Shown here: positions 1 through 12,700 of the stretch, piece by piece
How the letters are laid out: each line of letters opens with the position of its first letter
How positions within the stretch are numbered: the first letter of the stretch is position 1
Assembly (NCBI GenBank): GCA_019802505.1
Contig: JAFMOC010000019.1
Span: 1,594,501-1,658,500, forward strand
Direction of reading: 5' to 3'
From: Corydoras sp. C115
Taxonomy: Eukaryota; Chordata; Actinopteri; Siluriformes; Callichthyidae
Length of the DNA: 64,000 bases
Program-made: the position numbers and the translations under genes
The notes under the pieces: generated by a model
Databases searched by the model: none
Told to the model about the DNA's origin: nothing
Seen by the model: the letters and a program-made list of their open reading frames with translations, nothing else

Positions 1-59
1 GTGAGTTAGATGTGCAGAGTAATGTGCACAGTGAGTGGACACAGGGTTTTCAAACAAAC

Positions 60-180
60 TATCAGCACTGCTGTGTCCGATTCACTCCTATAAGCACAAC
101 ACCACCACATCAGTGTCACTGCAGTGCTGATCCACCACCCATTTAATGAATGATCTGTGGTGGTCCTATGTGGCCAACAA
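60..180. mobile_element. MITE fragment (CAGTACCAGCC family or relative)
   Basis: Contains 'CACATCAGTGTCACTGCAGT' and a GTGGTGGATCAGCA-type block as in the other copies, diverged. Confidence 0.45.
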
Positions 181-219
181 AGTACAGAGAAACAGACTAG
201 ACACTAATTATAGAAATAT

Positions 220-555
220 TCAATCATTCATTATCTCCTGCTTTATCCTCTATTAGGGTCGTGGGGGGGTTCCCCATGCCCATCCAGGGGAGAACGTCTT
301 GGGCGCTGGGCAGATACACCCAGGACAGGGCGCCAATCCATCGCTGGGTACACACTCACACACTCTATATGGGGCAATTTAGAGAACTCAATTAACTTGA
401 TCCATGTTTTTGGACTGTGGGAGGAAACCGGAGAACCCGGAGGAAACCCACGCGGACACGGGGAGAACATGGAAACTCCACCCAGATGGGGATTCAAACC
501 GGGAAACCCTAGTGCTGAGAGGAGAACATGCTAACCACTAAGCCACCGTGCCGCC
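220..555 (-). mobile_element. full-length SINE (DANA/mermaid-like), dennd4a intron; family description
   Basis: Family structure, read in the sense direction: a tRNA-like head (GGCGGCACGGTGGCTTAGTG) with a good RNA polymerase III A box (TGGCTTAGTGG) and B box (GGTTCGAATCC); a core with TTTCCTCCCACAGTCCAAAA; a GTGTGTGAGTGAGTGTG segment; a variable C-run between GGGGAAC and GCGACCCTAAT; and a tail of GATG/GAAT repeats. The length is about 340 bp. The head and core match the DANA/mermaid SINEs of zebrafish and relatives (from memory). This copy is flanked by a perfect 14-bp duplication AATTATAGAAATAT (206-219; 556-569). Confidence 0.92.
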
Positions 556-623
556 AATTATAGAAATATATGCATCTATAATAGGACAATTTAGAAAGAA
601 AGATAAATAAAATACACACACAA

Positions 624-980
624 GGCGGCATGGTGGCTTAGTGGTTAGCATGTTCTCCTCTCAGCGCTAGGGATTCCCGGTTCAAATACCCATCTGGGTG
701 GAGTTTACATGTTCTCCCCGTGTCCGCGTGGGTTTCCTCCGGGTTCTCCGGTCCACCTCCCACAGTCCAAAAACATGGATCAAGTCAATTGAGTTCTCAA
801 AATTGCCCCATATAGAGTGTGTATGTGTGAGTGAGTGTGTGCCCAGCGATAGATAGGCGCCCTGTCCTGGGTCTATCTCCCCAGCGCCCGAGTCGTTCTC
901 CCCTGGATGGGCATGGGGAACCCCACCCCCCCACGACCCTAATAGAGGATAAAGCGGAAGATAATGGATGGATGAATGAA
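624..980 (+). mobile_element. SINE copy, dennd4a intron
   Basis: Complete copy whose tail runs into a (CA)n and (TA)n microsatellite at 990-1053. Confidence 0.9.
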
Positions 981-988
981 AATACCCC

Positions 989-989
<1 letters not shown>

Positions 990-1053
<64 letters not shown>
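990..1053. repeat. (CA)n(TA)n microsatellite
   Basis: About 50 bp CA followed by about 12 bp TA, directly after a SINE tail. Confidence 0.95.
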
Positions 1054-1054
<1 letters not shown>

Positions 1055-1154
1055 ATGCTTTGGGTCTATTAGGAAAGCCATTGTCTGGAAGGTGTGTCAG
1101 TGTGATTATGTGATTATTTGCCTGGGTGCCTCTCATCTGTGTAATGTTCTCCAG

Positions 1155-3094
1155 GTGGACAGTCCGATCAGGGATATGACTCACTGTCTAAAGAGGAGGT
1201 GCGGCTGGTGGGAGGAGAGGAGCCGGATCGCCCTCCTAATACAAGGGAGGATAAGGAGAGAGCCGATAATCCACGTGAGTTGCGTTTGAGACTCCATTTT
1301 AAAGCTTGGAAGGCTTTTTTTCTATAACCGAGCGCCTCTATGTGGCGCGCTATGGTACTGCATGTCCTTAATTAAACAATGCATTCAAATCAAACCAAAT
1401 GAAATTTTGACAATTAAAATCTTTTTAGTCTGCTAATTAAAAATTAAGAGTAGTTAGTTAAATATTTAAGTTTAATTTTAAAACTGTAAAATGTAGATTT
1501 TACAGATTCATTTAAAATGTACAAAATTACATTTTGAATGTAAACTAAAATTAAAATTAAAATATGTGCATATAGAGAAATCAGGAACAAATAAGAACAA
1601 AATGCTTAGAATTACTTAGAAAACTTTTTAAGTTTATTTATTTTTTTATTTTTTTATACAGAAATGTCTACCAAGAAACCTTCCAGTTCATCAGTGAGTT
1701 CTCTGAATGGTTCAAGCTTAAATGGCAGCACATCCATACCCACGAGACCAAATTCTCTGGACATTTTTGGAAAAAAATCTACAAGACCCACCACCTTAGA
1801 ACTGACCTCAGGTCAGTCTGCTAATGCTGCTGAACGATATGTGCTAAAACAAGCCGACCTCGCAGAAGAGAAGGAGGCAGCAGGCACTGAGTGTCCACTT
1901 AAAGCAGCCGCAGAGAGAAGCACAAGCTGCAGAGTTGCTATGGAGACGAGCGCAGACGCAGATCGTGGGCACTGTAGTGTTGCTCGGAGCGTGAGTTTTA
2001 GCGGAACCCCAGGCCGCGTGCCGTCACGGACTGGTATAGAGTCCGGATTTGATCCCCTCTCCTTGTTGGCAGCCGAGAAGGAGACGGACAAGGACAGGGA
2101 GTCTAGCGAAGCGAGTGACGGTCCTGGTGCTCGTCATCTAGTTGAAGAAATCCAGCTCTACATGGAGCACATGAGCAGTCCCATGAGCCAGCGCTCACTC
2201 AGCACAGATCTGCGTGCCATCCAGAGCCCCTCACCACTCAGCTCGCCTCGCCAGGCTGCCAGGCTGGGATCACCATGCACACAGATCCAACCACAGCCTC
2301 GCAGCAGACTGTTCTCCTCACCCTCACTGCCGATAGGATGCCCACGCAGGAATAAGGAATCAAGACCAACATCACTGCTGGTATCACCTTCCTCACCAAC
2401 GCCATCTGCCTCCTCCTCCTTCTCCATGGACTCTTTGCTGACACCCACTCTGGACGTCTTTAAGAGCAGCTTCATGTCAGCAGGCAAGGGTGTAGCTGAG
2501 AAAGCCAGCCGTCTTTATTCGAGACTCTCTTCACAGACATCGATTGCACAGGTGAGGAATGAGTGTTAGACACACACACACACACATATATATATGTATA
2601 TATGTGAGTAACAAAAAGCAATACACACCCATTCATTAATTTCACCTGCCAATCCACCTTGAATCTATGTTTTTCAACTGTGGGATGAATCCAGAGAACC
2701 AGGAGGAAACCCACTGGAACACGGAGAGAACATGGAAACTCCCCCCAGATCAGGATTCAAACCTGGATCTCCAGCACTGAGAGATGTGCGGATGTGCTAA
2801 CCACTAAGCCAAGATGCTGCCCTGTTTTCTAATATATTTCCTATCATTCTTCTTGCTTTTGCACCAGGATGGGAACTCGGATCGTGTCAGCGTATCATCC
2901 CTGGGTTCCGGTGAACCTGACAGTTCCTCTTTGTTCGAGGGTGAACTCTGCGCTGACCCAGAAAGTCTGTCCTCACCACAAAGAGATGTTTCTGTCGGTG
3001 TACGGATAAAAAAGAGTCCTTACAGAAGTGGCCGCTTTCTGGAAAGTCCTTCGGCTCCACCGAGGCTCTTCAGACAGGCTTCTCTTACAGGTGT

Positions 3095-3136
<42 letters not shown>

Positions 3137-3688
3137 TTGCAACATCTGTGTTATATTAAAATCATAACTGGTACATGTCAAGTTTCTGGATTAAAATATA
3201 TATAAATATTAAAAGTCAATTACAGACAGCCATGTAAATAAATCTTCAGCCTGCAAATCTTTTATAATATATGACAGACATACAGTATAAATGAATGATC
3301 TTTTTAAGGTCATTAATGTTCATATGCAGTGCGTCTGATGATTGGGACGACTTGTTTCTGCCCCAGTGGCTGCAGAATGAGGACAGCAGGACGAGCCTCT
3401 GAGTGCATCTGGCACAGAGCAAAAACCTTGATTAAACGTCTTCAATCAGACGGGAGTGCTACCTAATAATCACTCAACTGTGATGCAGCCATCCTCCACG
3501 CCTCTGTGGATTCTTCCTGGTTATTATTAGTGCAGGGAAGGGCGCTCAGTCAGTGCAGAATTAGCATTTTTAAAGCCAGTCAGTCATCAGTATTCATCAG
3601 GGTGACTGTCACCCCCGAATTCGGTTTGATTCTGAGAACATGCTGAGAGATGTCAGTGGAAATGATTGTGCCGCTGTCTTAGTAATTG

Positions 3689-3742
<54 letters not shown>

Positions 3743-6441
3743 ACATTTCATATCTAGGGCCAGCACTGGCAGTAGTGAAAACCTCACAGAGCCCTGATTT
3801 GTGTCCGGATGCCAGCTTCGCACCGGCTCAGCAGAATTATGCCATAGAGGTAAGGTGTAACCTGTAACACATAATAAACATTACAGCATGCACAAGCCAA
3901 AAATGTTGGATACTAATTCTAATTTTCATCGTAAAATATAATAAAAGCAAAGGCACAGTGGCTTAGTGGTTAGTATGTTCGCCTCTCAGCACTAGGGATT
4001 CCCGGTTCGAATCCCCATCTGGGTGGAGTTTCCATGTTCTCCCCGTGTCCGTGTGGGTTTTCTCCCACAGTCCAAAAACATGGAACAAGTCAATTGAGTT
4101 CTCCAAATTGCCCCATATAGTGTGTTTGTGTGAGTGAATGTGTGTCCAGCGATCGATTGGCGCCCTGTCCTGGGTGTATCTGCCCAGCGCCCGAGATGTT
4201 CTCCCCTGGATGGGCATGGGGAACCCCCCCCCGCGACCCTAATAGAGGATAAAGCGGGAGATAATGGATGAATGAATAATAATAGCAAGTAATAAGCTTT
4301 AAGATGTAAAGCATTTTTGGGTCGTGTGTGCTCAGGTGCTCATGTCCAGCTGCTCGCGCTGCAACACGTGTGATTGTCTGGTGTACGACGAGGAGATCAT
4401 GGCCGGTTGGACAGCTGATGACTCCAATTTAAACAGCACCTGCCCCTTCTGTGGTTCCGCCTTCCTCCCCCTGCTTAATGTAGATATTAAAGACCTGAGT
4501 GGCTCAAGCAGGCAAGTGGTTCCTCTGCATAATGCAGATTTATCATATTATTATTCATAATACCATGCAGGAACTTGTACTACAAATATATTGTAACACA
4601 CCGTTCCTCTGAATACAGAACTCCCAGACAAGACCTCATTAGTCCAGAGACAGAAACTAATGAAGAGCCTAAAACCGGAGAACAGGAATCATTAAGCAGT
4701 GACTCCAAATGCATTACAGGCAGCAGTATTAACAGCAACGCGGTAAGTGCGGTATTAATTAGAGCAAGAAAGCTCCTATAGTTATAGTTTCTTATCTTAA
4801 TATATATAAAGATTTAAAGAAATCAATTCAAAATGCTTCCTTTTTGATTAGGAACCGGTCACGGTGCCCTACCTGAGCCCGCTGGTTCTGTGGAAGGAGC
4901 TCGAAAGCCTTCTGGAGAATGAGGGTGAACAGGCTGTCTCTTCAGCAGCAATCGTAGATCATCATCCTATTGTCTTCTGGAACCTAGTGTGGTTCTTCCG
5001 TCGGCTGGAGCTGCCCAGCAGCCTGCCTGCACTCATCCTCAACTCCAAGCTCTTTAACCCAGATGTACAGGTTAGTTTCGGTTTATTCATCTTTTTCAGT
5101 TTGTTTTTTGTAGTTCATCTCTAATTTTAACTGGACATGCCGTACTGTTCTCTTCTTTTGTGTGGCAGCTTCAGCAGACCAGTGCATCAGAGGACAGCAA
5201 GAACGTCTTAGTACAGATTTTGTGGGACAACCCCAAACTGCACCAGGACCCAATTCCTCCCTGTTACATACTGTGGAACAAACAAGGTGAGAATGTCCTA
5301 GCTTTTATTCTGAACCAATGAGCACTGGCCATTAAAGTGTGATTGCAGGTATAGGGCATTATGTTGGGTATATTGATTCTGCTATCGGGGGACACTGGTG
5401 TGGTGGTTAGCACGTTCACGTCTCACCGGATTGAATCATGACCTGGGTGGAGTTTAAATGTTTTTCCTGTGTTCACGTTGGGTTTCCTCTGGGTTCTTCA
5501 GTTTCCTCTCACAAAAACATGTCAAGGTGAATTGGCATGGGAACTCCACTCACCGGACCCTAGTAGAGGATTAAACGAAAGATAATAAGATGAGAAGATT
5601 CTGAAATCGAAAGCGACTAGTTGGTTGTTTAAAACCTTAACTTTGTGAACTTGCTCTATTCATAAATTAATAAATTGGCTTTTTAACAGGCTGCTTAATT
5701 TATTGTAACATATTTTGCTTAAAACTATAATTTAAAATGCATAAAACTTCATAAAAATGTTTAAATGTGCTAAATGAACAGTATATAAATACCTTATCAT
5801 ATGTTTTACTGATGAAAGGATGCTTTCCAGACATCTCTGACGGTTTATTCACTCTGTCTTCGTTCAGGTTCCAATCCCGCTCTCTGTGCTCCAGCGTTGG
5901 ATGAGGAGCAGGCCGTCAGTCTGGAGCTGCTCCAGAGCATCGTGAAGAGTATTCAAAAGAATGATGTCTACCTGCCTATGAGCCAAATTCTACAGCTGCT
6001 TGGCACCAAGCTCGGATTCGTCAGACAACGGTACCCAGGGCATTCATCCACCAGGCTTTACCAAACACTACTACACTAATACCTGATGATAACGTTAAAC
6101 TTTCTTTTCATGGGTTTGCAGGAGTCTGTACAGAGATATCCTATTCTTGTCATTGGTGGCTCTGGGGAAAACCAGTATTAATATAGGTGAGTCGACACCA
6201 CAATATCAGGTGGTTGAATAAATATTGTGGTTCTATTAATTTTGCTGCTAGTGTTTATTCAGTTAGCGATTCTTAAGTACATCTCTGTCATTTTCTTTTC
6301 ACAGACGCTTTCGATCGCGAGTACAAGATGGCATATGACCGTCTGACCCCCAGTCAGGTCAAGCTAACACACAACTGTGACCGGCCACCGAGTGCTGGAG
6401 TGATGGAGTGCAGGAGGACTTTCGGGACACCAAATCTGTGA
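1155..6441 (+). CDS. dennd4a: DENND4A C-terminal half (DENN domain-containing protein 4A), 5'-truncated by window edge
   Basis: DENND4 proteins are DENN-domain guanine-nucleotide exchange factors for Rab10; DENND4A is also called c-Myc promoter-binding protein. The N-terminal DENN module lies upstream of this window, and the part here is the long C-terminal region. Exons read by phase: 1155-1274, 1662-2551, 2868-3090, 3758-3849, 4336-4511, 4619-4742, 4852-5070, 5169-5286, 5868-6030, 6122-6186, 6305-6441 (stop TGA 6439-6441). Recognisable blocks are SDQGYDSLSKEEVR, PTLDVFKSSFMSAGKGVAEK, a cysteine-rich CSRCNTCDCLVYDEEIMAGW followed by CPFCG (zinc-ribbon-like, about 4350-4460), PYLSPLVLWKELESLLENEG, HHPIVFWNLVWFFRRL, and the terminal EYKMAYDRLTPSQVK / NCDRPPSAGVMECR. 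Paralogues 4B and 4C are related; synteny with SLC24A1, INTS14 and HACD3 favours 4A. One intron appears to be GC-AG (see 4512). Exon 3758-3849 is the least certain, but its phase fits. Confidence 0.93.
2630..2822 (-). mobile_element. old, degenerate SINE, dennd4a intron
   Basis: Reverse-oriented core and head with many substitutions ('GTTTTTCAACTGTGGGATGA', 'GTGCTAACCACTAAGCCAAG'). Confidence 0.7.
3091..3131. repeat. dennd4a: (GT)n overlapping a splice donor
   Basis: The donor of the exon ending at 3090 is the first GT of this run. Confidence 0.85.
3690..3741. repeat. dennd4a: (GT)n upstream of a splice acceptor
   Basis: About 50 bp of GT, ending 16 bp before the acceptor at 3757. Confidence 0.9.
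3951..4278 (+). mobile_element. SINE copy, dennd4a intron
   Basis: Near complete; the duplicated CGGGTTCTCCGGTTT part of the core is deleted. It ends about 55 nt before the acceptor at 4335. Confidence 0.88.
4512..4618 (+). other. dennd4a: GC-AG intron in dennd4a
   Basis: The exon carrying the cysteine-rich motif ends at 4511 with donor AG|GCAAGT (GC at 4512-4513). The acceptor TACAG ends at 4618. With this GC donor the reading phase (two bases carried over) continues open through 4619-4742 into the next exon, and no well-placed GT donor does the same. AG|GCAAGT is the usual strong consensus for minor GC-AG introns. Confidence 0.7.
5392..5595 (+). mobile_element. old, degenerate SINE, dennd4a intron
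   Basis: Recognisable head (GTGGTGGTTAGCACGTTC) and core (GGTTTCCTCTGGGTTCTTCA), strongly diverged and shortened. Confidence 0.7.
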
Positions 6442-7428
6442 TTCCTTTTTTGTCCTTTCCCTCCATCACCAGAAAAAGCGACATGAAGTCTGAGACAGCC
6501 AAAGACGAAGGATTCACTGTACCAAAGCTACCTCTGGCTCACAGCAGGGTCATGTAGATACCATGAGGCATTTCCAGCTCTCTGCGTTAAAACCTTCACA
6601 GCTGTCGCCTGCAACTCCCACCCTACTCACTGTGTACTAACTGTCCTAACACTATGTTCCCTCAACCACCACCAAGCTTTACATATCACACTAAAATCCT
6701 GGACCACATATTAAAGCTTAGCTCCACTCAGGTAAAATCTAGAACTGAGGTCATTGTAGATCTGGAGTGGGTTTGCATCTAGCTTAGGCCATAGCTGCTT
6801 TACCATTCAGGAGGACAGTGGAGTGGTTTTGGGACCAGAAGCAGTCAGAAAACGTGTGCGTCATGCTTAGAACCTTAGAAAAGAAGCACAATGAACAAAA
6901 CCCTAACGAGACTTCAAAGGTTTTGCACATTCCTCTCGCAGTGTTCCACGGGCACATGTACATAGAACTAAAGAACGTCACCTTTCTGTACATAGGCTGT
7001 AATTCTATAATCTAAAGTATTTGTATTATAAAGTTATATTTTAAGATTTATATTTGTTATAACCTACTTGGTTGGACTTGTAAAGACAGTTTCATGCTGT
7101 GTAACGGCTTTAATTTGAGAGCAATGTTTATGAATCAGGTCCTGGAGACCACTTTTTGTGATTTCTGTGAATCGTATCGTTTTAAATCAAGTGAGAAACG
7201 GAACTGGACCAAATCAGATGTTAACTCAAAGACTGTTTACATGGTGTGTTGGAAAAAATGTAATGTAGTGATGTAATTCATTGTTTGGGACAGATTAGTG
7301 CTAAAGCCTCACCCCTTATTAAATTACATTACAAGAAAAATAGAAAACCTTATCAACGACCATCTCTAGTGTTACAGTCAGAGATTAATAAATCACTTGC
7401 AGGGTGCATTCAGTCCTGTCCTACAGTT

Positions 7429-7605
7429 AAACCTGGTGCCCCATAAAAAAACATGGATTCAAGGTGATTTGGCTGCTATGAATTACTCCTCTTTAAATTG
7501 CCTCTATATGAAGTGCGTGTGTGAGTGTGTGAACAGCAATGAATTGACTGGGTGTATTTGCCCAGCTCCTGAAATGTTCTTCCCTGGATGAGCATGGGGA
7601 ATAAG
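7429..7605 (+). mobile_element. degenerate SINE in dennd4a 3'UTR
   Basis: Core to 3' part ('AAAAAACATGGATTCAAGGTG', 'GGGTGTATTTGCCCAGCTCC', 'CCCTGGATGAGCATGGGGAA'). Confidence 0.65.
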
Positions 7606-8498
7606 AGGTCACTTTAGGCATAGGTTTAAACAAAAAAAAACCTAAAACACTATGATCTCATTGCAGGGTTCAGTGCATTCTATGTTCCTTTTTCCTAAAA
7701 TCTGTCCTTATGTACGACGATCAAGTTAGTGGCTTTGTTTTAGCTTTGTATAATATTTAAAACCATGCAAACATACACATATAATCCTCATTCTGCTGTT
7801 GAAGCATTTGGTTGTAATTTGTGTTTACACATATACCCTTTATGGTACTATTCACAATGGTACATTACTTGGGAACTGACATGCTGCACAGACGAGAGCA
7901 CTTGAGCACTTGGCATCTATTATGAAGGAAGAGTTTAAAATGCACTTGGTGCAGGAAATATATTTTTGTTGCATAGCTTAATATTTTAAAGGCTATTTGC
8001 TTTAACAGCATTGAGTGAATCACGAGTCGCTGCATCACACATGCATTAGTCTCAAGTCTCAGTTGTTGTCATAAGCCGTCATCGCTTCATGATGATTGGC
8101 TGCACGTATGAGTTTTCTCAAATGCCCCATCTCGATTAGCATGTAGCTAGCACCTGATAAATCAATCCATGTCCTGATGTCCATCCAGGTTTTTCTATAA
8201 ACCCTAAATCATAGGAGTCTAACCGATTTGACCTGATGCTGTTCAAAGCTTAGAAATCAAATGCCCCAACACTGCCGGCCACGTTTTGTATTTCCTTTTA
8301 AACTTTGCTGTACAATCTTGTTTAGCTGAAATAGAAACAATGACTTGAGTGGCAGCCTAATTTTACTAATATGGATTATTCTGGTACTGATGTAACTTTG
8401 TGTTTTACATATTTCATTTTTGTGTCTTGTTTGTATTTATATTTGTATATTCATTATTTCCTAAAAGCAAATATCTGCAGAATGTGTTTCAAACTGTA

Positions 8499-8504
8499 AA
8501 TAAA
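8499..8504 (+). terminator. dennd4a: poly(A) signal AATAAA, dennd4a
   Basis: A canonical AATAAA follows a run of AT-rich 3'UTR and precedes a change to non-UTR-like sequence. About 30 bp further, 8536-8541 reads TTTATT, i.e. AATAAA on the minus strand, a candidate end for the convergent slc24a1 transcript. Confidence 0.6.
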
Positions 8505-8578
8505 CTCACAAGTACACTGCTGTCTCTGTCAGTCATTTATTATAAATGAGGGGGAATGTTACGACCTATCAGACAACA

Positions 8579-8632
8579 TTTTACATTATGTCATTATCAG
8601 ACGCTTTTATTCAAAGTGACACATGTATTCTA
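8579..8632 (-). repeat. L2-type LINE 3' tail fragment
   Basis: Read on the minus strand, this is a diverged copy of the fish LINE tail motif 'CTTTGGATAAAAGCGTCTG' followed by TGA/ATGTAA-like sequence. A better copy sits at 17130-17185. Confidence 0.45.
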
Positions 8633-9061
8633 ACTTGATGCTCGAGGTCAGAACACATGATAAGTCATGATATAGAAACCCTGGAGCAACGAGGGCTAAG
8701 GACTTTGCTCAAGTGTTCACATTGGTAGCTTCAAGGGACTTGGAATTCATACTCCAACCATCAGATTTTTAGTTCAACACAATAACCACTGATCTACCAC
8801 ACCCGCCAACAACACGCCAAAGTCAACACACTGAACGGCGTCCATCTGACTCAATGCATCTGATCTAAATTATTTGTTCAGAATTCTGTAGAATGGTTTG
8901 TTTAACTACCTTAAAGAATGTAAGTACAGCGCTGCAGATTAACTACACTGCCTGAATTAAAAGCTTCTTTGACCTGCTTTTAGATCTAATCACAGTGCGA
9001 GTTCACTGTGGAATTCATTTTGACGTCTAATGCAGCACTAAATCCATTTGCACCAGTTTTT

Positions 9062-9093
9062 GTTGAACCACACTGTAGTTGAACCACACTGTA
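9062..9093. repeat. perfect 16-bp tandem duplication
   Basis: GTTGAACCACACTGTA occurs twice head-to-tail without mismatch, in the probable slc24a1 3'UTR or the convergent spacer. Confidence 0.85.
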
Positions 9094-9775
9094 GTGTTGT
9101 CTTCAGTACATTCCTAAAGATTCGATTCTAAAGGGCAGGGCTCCATGGTGGCCAATTCATGTATAAAATTGATTTCTCATGCTGTCTGCACCACTTTCAC
9201 AATCAGAGCCCGTCATTTTATCATTAGCATCTTTAGCATATCCAGGTCAGATCTAGATGAGGAAACATCTATTATTAGAATAAACTGTTTATGAAATAAC
9301 TTGAAACTTTGGGAAATGGCTTTGCATTGTGTAAATAAGAAAAAAAATAAGTAACACCAACAGTGGACTGTGTCTGCACATATACTGCACAACAGAACAT
9401 GACATCACTCTGCAAAACATTAACGCCGTCATTCAGAGGTCCCCACAATAAAGCCAATACTACACTAATGCATACATGAACATGGAGTCTCACAGCTTTC
9501 CATATATTAACTAAACATCTAATGAAACATGGTCATCAGTCTCTGTTTAAATTCCCATATGATATGACGATGGATCAACCAAAAATATTTGACTAATATT
9601 CCTTTAGGAGAATGCCGTTCACAGTCTCTGAATTTTCTAGTTTGTCTCATGAATGAGAGCATCAGCCTCAGATGTATACACATTGTTACTGTAAACGTTG
9701 TTGCTTCTTTTTAGTACAGTTGTACAGTATAGGAGTATAAAATTAGGAGTGGGAGCATTGGGAGCCAGATGTTGT

Positions 9776-12700
9776 TCAGATAGACACTGGACAGACAATG
9801 ATTCGGTCCTCTAACATGACACTGAGTACCAAAAATATAAAGTAGAGCATGAACATGGTGAATCCCAGCATTTTGTTCATCCTCCACTTGCAGGCAGCGA
9901 TTGACATAATGACAAAGAGCAGCATGAGGAACAGCAGGACGATGGCACAGAAGAGGCCGTTACTGCTCACAGCCACAGGTGCCAGCCCGTGGACTGATGA
10001 GTACATTAGCCAGGGTACCGGCAGTCTGTGGGAACATGAAATTTCCATTTAGACTCGGTTTTGTACCTCGAAGCTGGAGTTTGTCATTTAAAGAAGCCGG
10101 TTTTAAACTTATTTTTACTATGGATTCAGCATGAGGGACAGGTTTAACCTTTTATGAAACCTTTTATGGAACCTTTAGTATCCTCATTGTACTACAAACA
10201 TACAGAACCAGCCAAACGTTCAGACACACCCCCTTTTTGCACCATGTTCTCAGTTCCACTTAATGCAAAGATGGACTTTGCAGTTCTACAATTCCAGACC
10301 ATCGATCATAGATCATCTGTTTGTGGACTACAGTACATACTGTGTACGTCCCCTTTACTGTTCTCTAATAGTCAGAACCCTAATAGTAGCACCACAGAGC
10401 AAGGATTATTTGGTGGGTGCATTATTCCTATCCCAGCAGTGTCACTTAGGTGTTTAAATGAAACTACAGCAGCACTGCTGCACTAACACCCCCTCACCCC
10501 ATCAGTGTCACTGCAGAACTGACAATAAAAAAATCAACCACACAAATTAAAACTATTTCTGTTATGTTCCTGACCAATAGAGAACAGAGAACCAACAGGG
10601 GACTAACAAAAACAAAGAACAGATGAATTACAGTCTGTAATTGTTAAACTACTTACAAAGTTCAGCTATATGGTAAGAAGGAGGATATGGTGGAGGAAAC
10701 AGATAATGGAGCAAGAAAAGGGTGTGTCTAAACTTTGGGCTGGTCCTGAATATGTCGTATGTGTTATTTATGAAACTTTTGGGAAGTTTATGTTCACTTA
10801 CCCCACAGTGATGTCAAAAATATTGCTGCCTACAGAGCTTGAAACAGCCATGTCTCCCAGGCCTTTACGAGCCACGATCACACTGGTGATAAGGTCCGGG
10901 ATGGATGTACCAGCAGCCAGGATGGTGAGACCCATTATCTCTTCTGAAATGCCGATTGTCTCACCCACCTATGAAGGAAGTCAGGAGTAAATAAATATAA
11001 ATACAAAACATAATGTCTCCTCTTATATTGTCCACATGTCCTGTCCTTGCAATTCTCATCATCTATGACACATTCAGATTTATCCTGATTTAAAAGTATC
11101 TAATAGATCTAACCTTGTTTTAACTGACCTGATGAGCCCACCACACCATGAGGTAGGAAAATATAGCAATCCACACTATGGAACCCAGGAACGTGATAAC
11201 AAAATACTTCTTGGATGGCTGAAAAGCACAATGATCAAGAACAACACAGAGAATTAAGTATCATCAGCTTCATCAATCTACTGGAATATTGTCATCTTTC
11301 CAAAATAATACAGCACTTTTGTGAAAATATATACTTTACTTATTAGATCTTGCAAAAAAACTAAAGCATGGGGTATTGAGGTGTCCTTCGGCTTTACCGG
11401 GTTTCTGACGTCTGGTACTGTGAGCCACAGAGGGAAGACTATGGGTAGCAGAAAGAGATAAGTGGCTTGTTTCCGTCTGGTTTCTGGCCATTCCAGAGAA
11501 AGAGGCTCTTCATTTTCCTCCTCCCCATCTCCATCACTGTCTTCTTCTTCATCATCATCACTGTCTTCATCACTATCTTCTTCACTGTCATCCTCGCCAT
11601 CATCAGACCCCCCTGATCCCTCTGAATTCCCTCCATCCCCTTCAGCTGCCTCTGTGGCATTCTTCAGAAACAGAGAACAGACAAAGAAACCTCACATTGG
11701 ATAATTAAAATTCCTTTAATATGCAAAAATAATGAACAACCCAATTATTATTGTTATTTGTTGAGATGCTTAGAGTGGTTAAAGCAACTTCACCGTCAGT
11801 AGCAGAGTATTTTTAAATATTTAGTTATTACTTTATACCCCCCGCCTCTATGCCCTTCCTTTAAGGCAGAATCAGCCCACCTTCTGTCCCTCTGGCTGTT
11901 CTTTGGATGTCACTGCAGGCTCTTTGGAATCCTGAGGCTCCTCTGATGCACCATCTGCACCTGCGGAGGTCCAGCAAAGGCCAGGTTCAGGCTAAAAATA
12001 TTCCAAACGGCTTGTGATTGTTCCATTCATGTAATAATCGAATCAGTCTGTTATAGACCCGTCACATCTTCAACATTTCATCAAAAGCCAAGCTCAGATC
12101 TACAGGTAAGGCTTCTTAAATGAGCCAACAGAAGCATGTGATACAAAAAACAATCATATCATTTGGCAGCGATTTCAAAACACCAAATTCTGCTGGCCAG
12201 GTTAACGGCATTAATTAGAAATCTCATGCATAATTCAAGCTAGATCATTTCTGATTCTAATGTTTGAAAAAGATCAGATTTTCAACAAAGAACCAGCCAT
12301 GAAAGAAGGGTTTTAAGCAAAGCCATCATGGAAAATGTCCACAACTACTGGGGATGTCTTGCTCACAGTTCTGTATCCTCGTTCCAACAATTCAATAGGA
12401 AACAGTGTGAAAAGAAAGCAAAGCTCACCTGAGCAGAGGGACCGTGCAATTTTGTTCTGTGGATGAGCCTCTGCACAATAAGTGCACACTGTGGATTAGG
12501 ACAGAACCATGATAGCGTGGTGCAATACTAGAGCTCACCTTCACCCGATTTTTCCTTCACTTTGCCCTCTAATTTCCCCCTGGCCATGCTGTTCAAAATC
12601 TGAGCCTTGTCTTTAAACTTCACTGAAAACCAAGAGAAGTAAAATATACAGTCAGGTCTAGAGTCATGACACCGTGGAAGAGAAAATAGCTGAATAAAAC

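Larger units (their letters stand above)
6442..8520 (+). other. dennd4a: dennd4a 3'UTR
   Basis: This is AT-rich sequence after the dennd4a stop without further coding signal. It contains a degenerate SINE (about 7395-7605) and ends near an AATAAA. The small open frames in it have no recognisable homology. The assignment as one continuous 3'UTR is inferred from the absence of another gene and the position of the poly(A) signal. Confidence 0.6.

Noticed and set aside
243..497. Open frames of 70-150 codons with recurrent peptides such as 'SPCPRGFPPGSPVSSHSPKTW'
   Set aside because: They recur in every SINE copy on both strands and lack splice partners; they are read-through of the repeat, not genes.
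11439..11704. Met/Lys-rich and Ser-rich open frames over the acidic exon of slc24a1
   Set aside because: They are other-frame shadows of the Asp/Glu-coding GAT/GAC/GAA repeats in the real exon 11661-11398.
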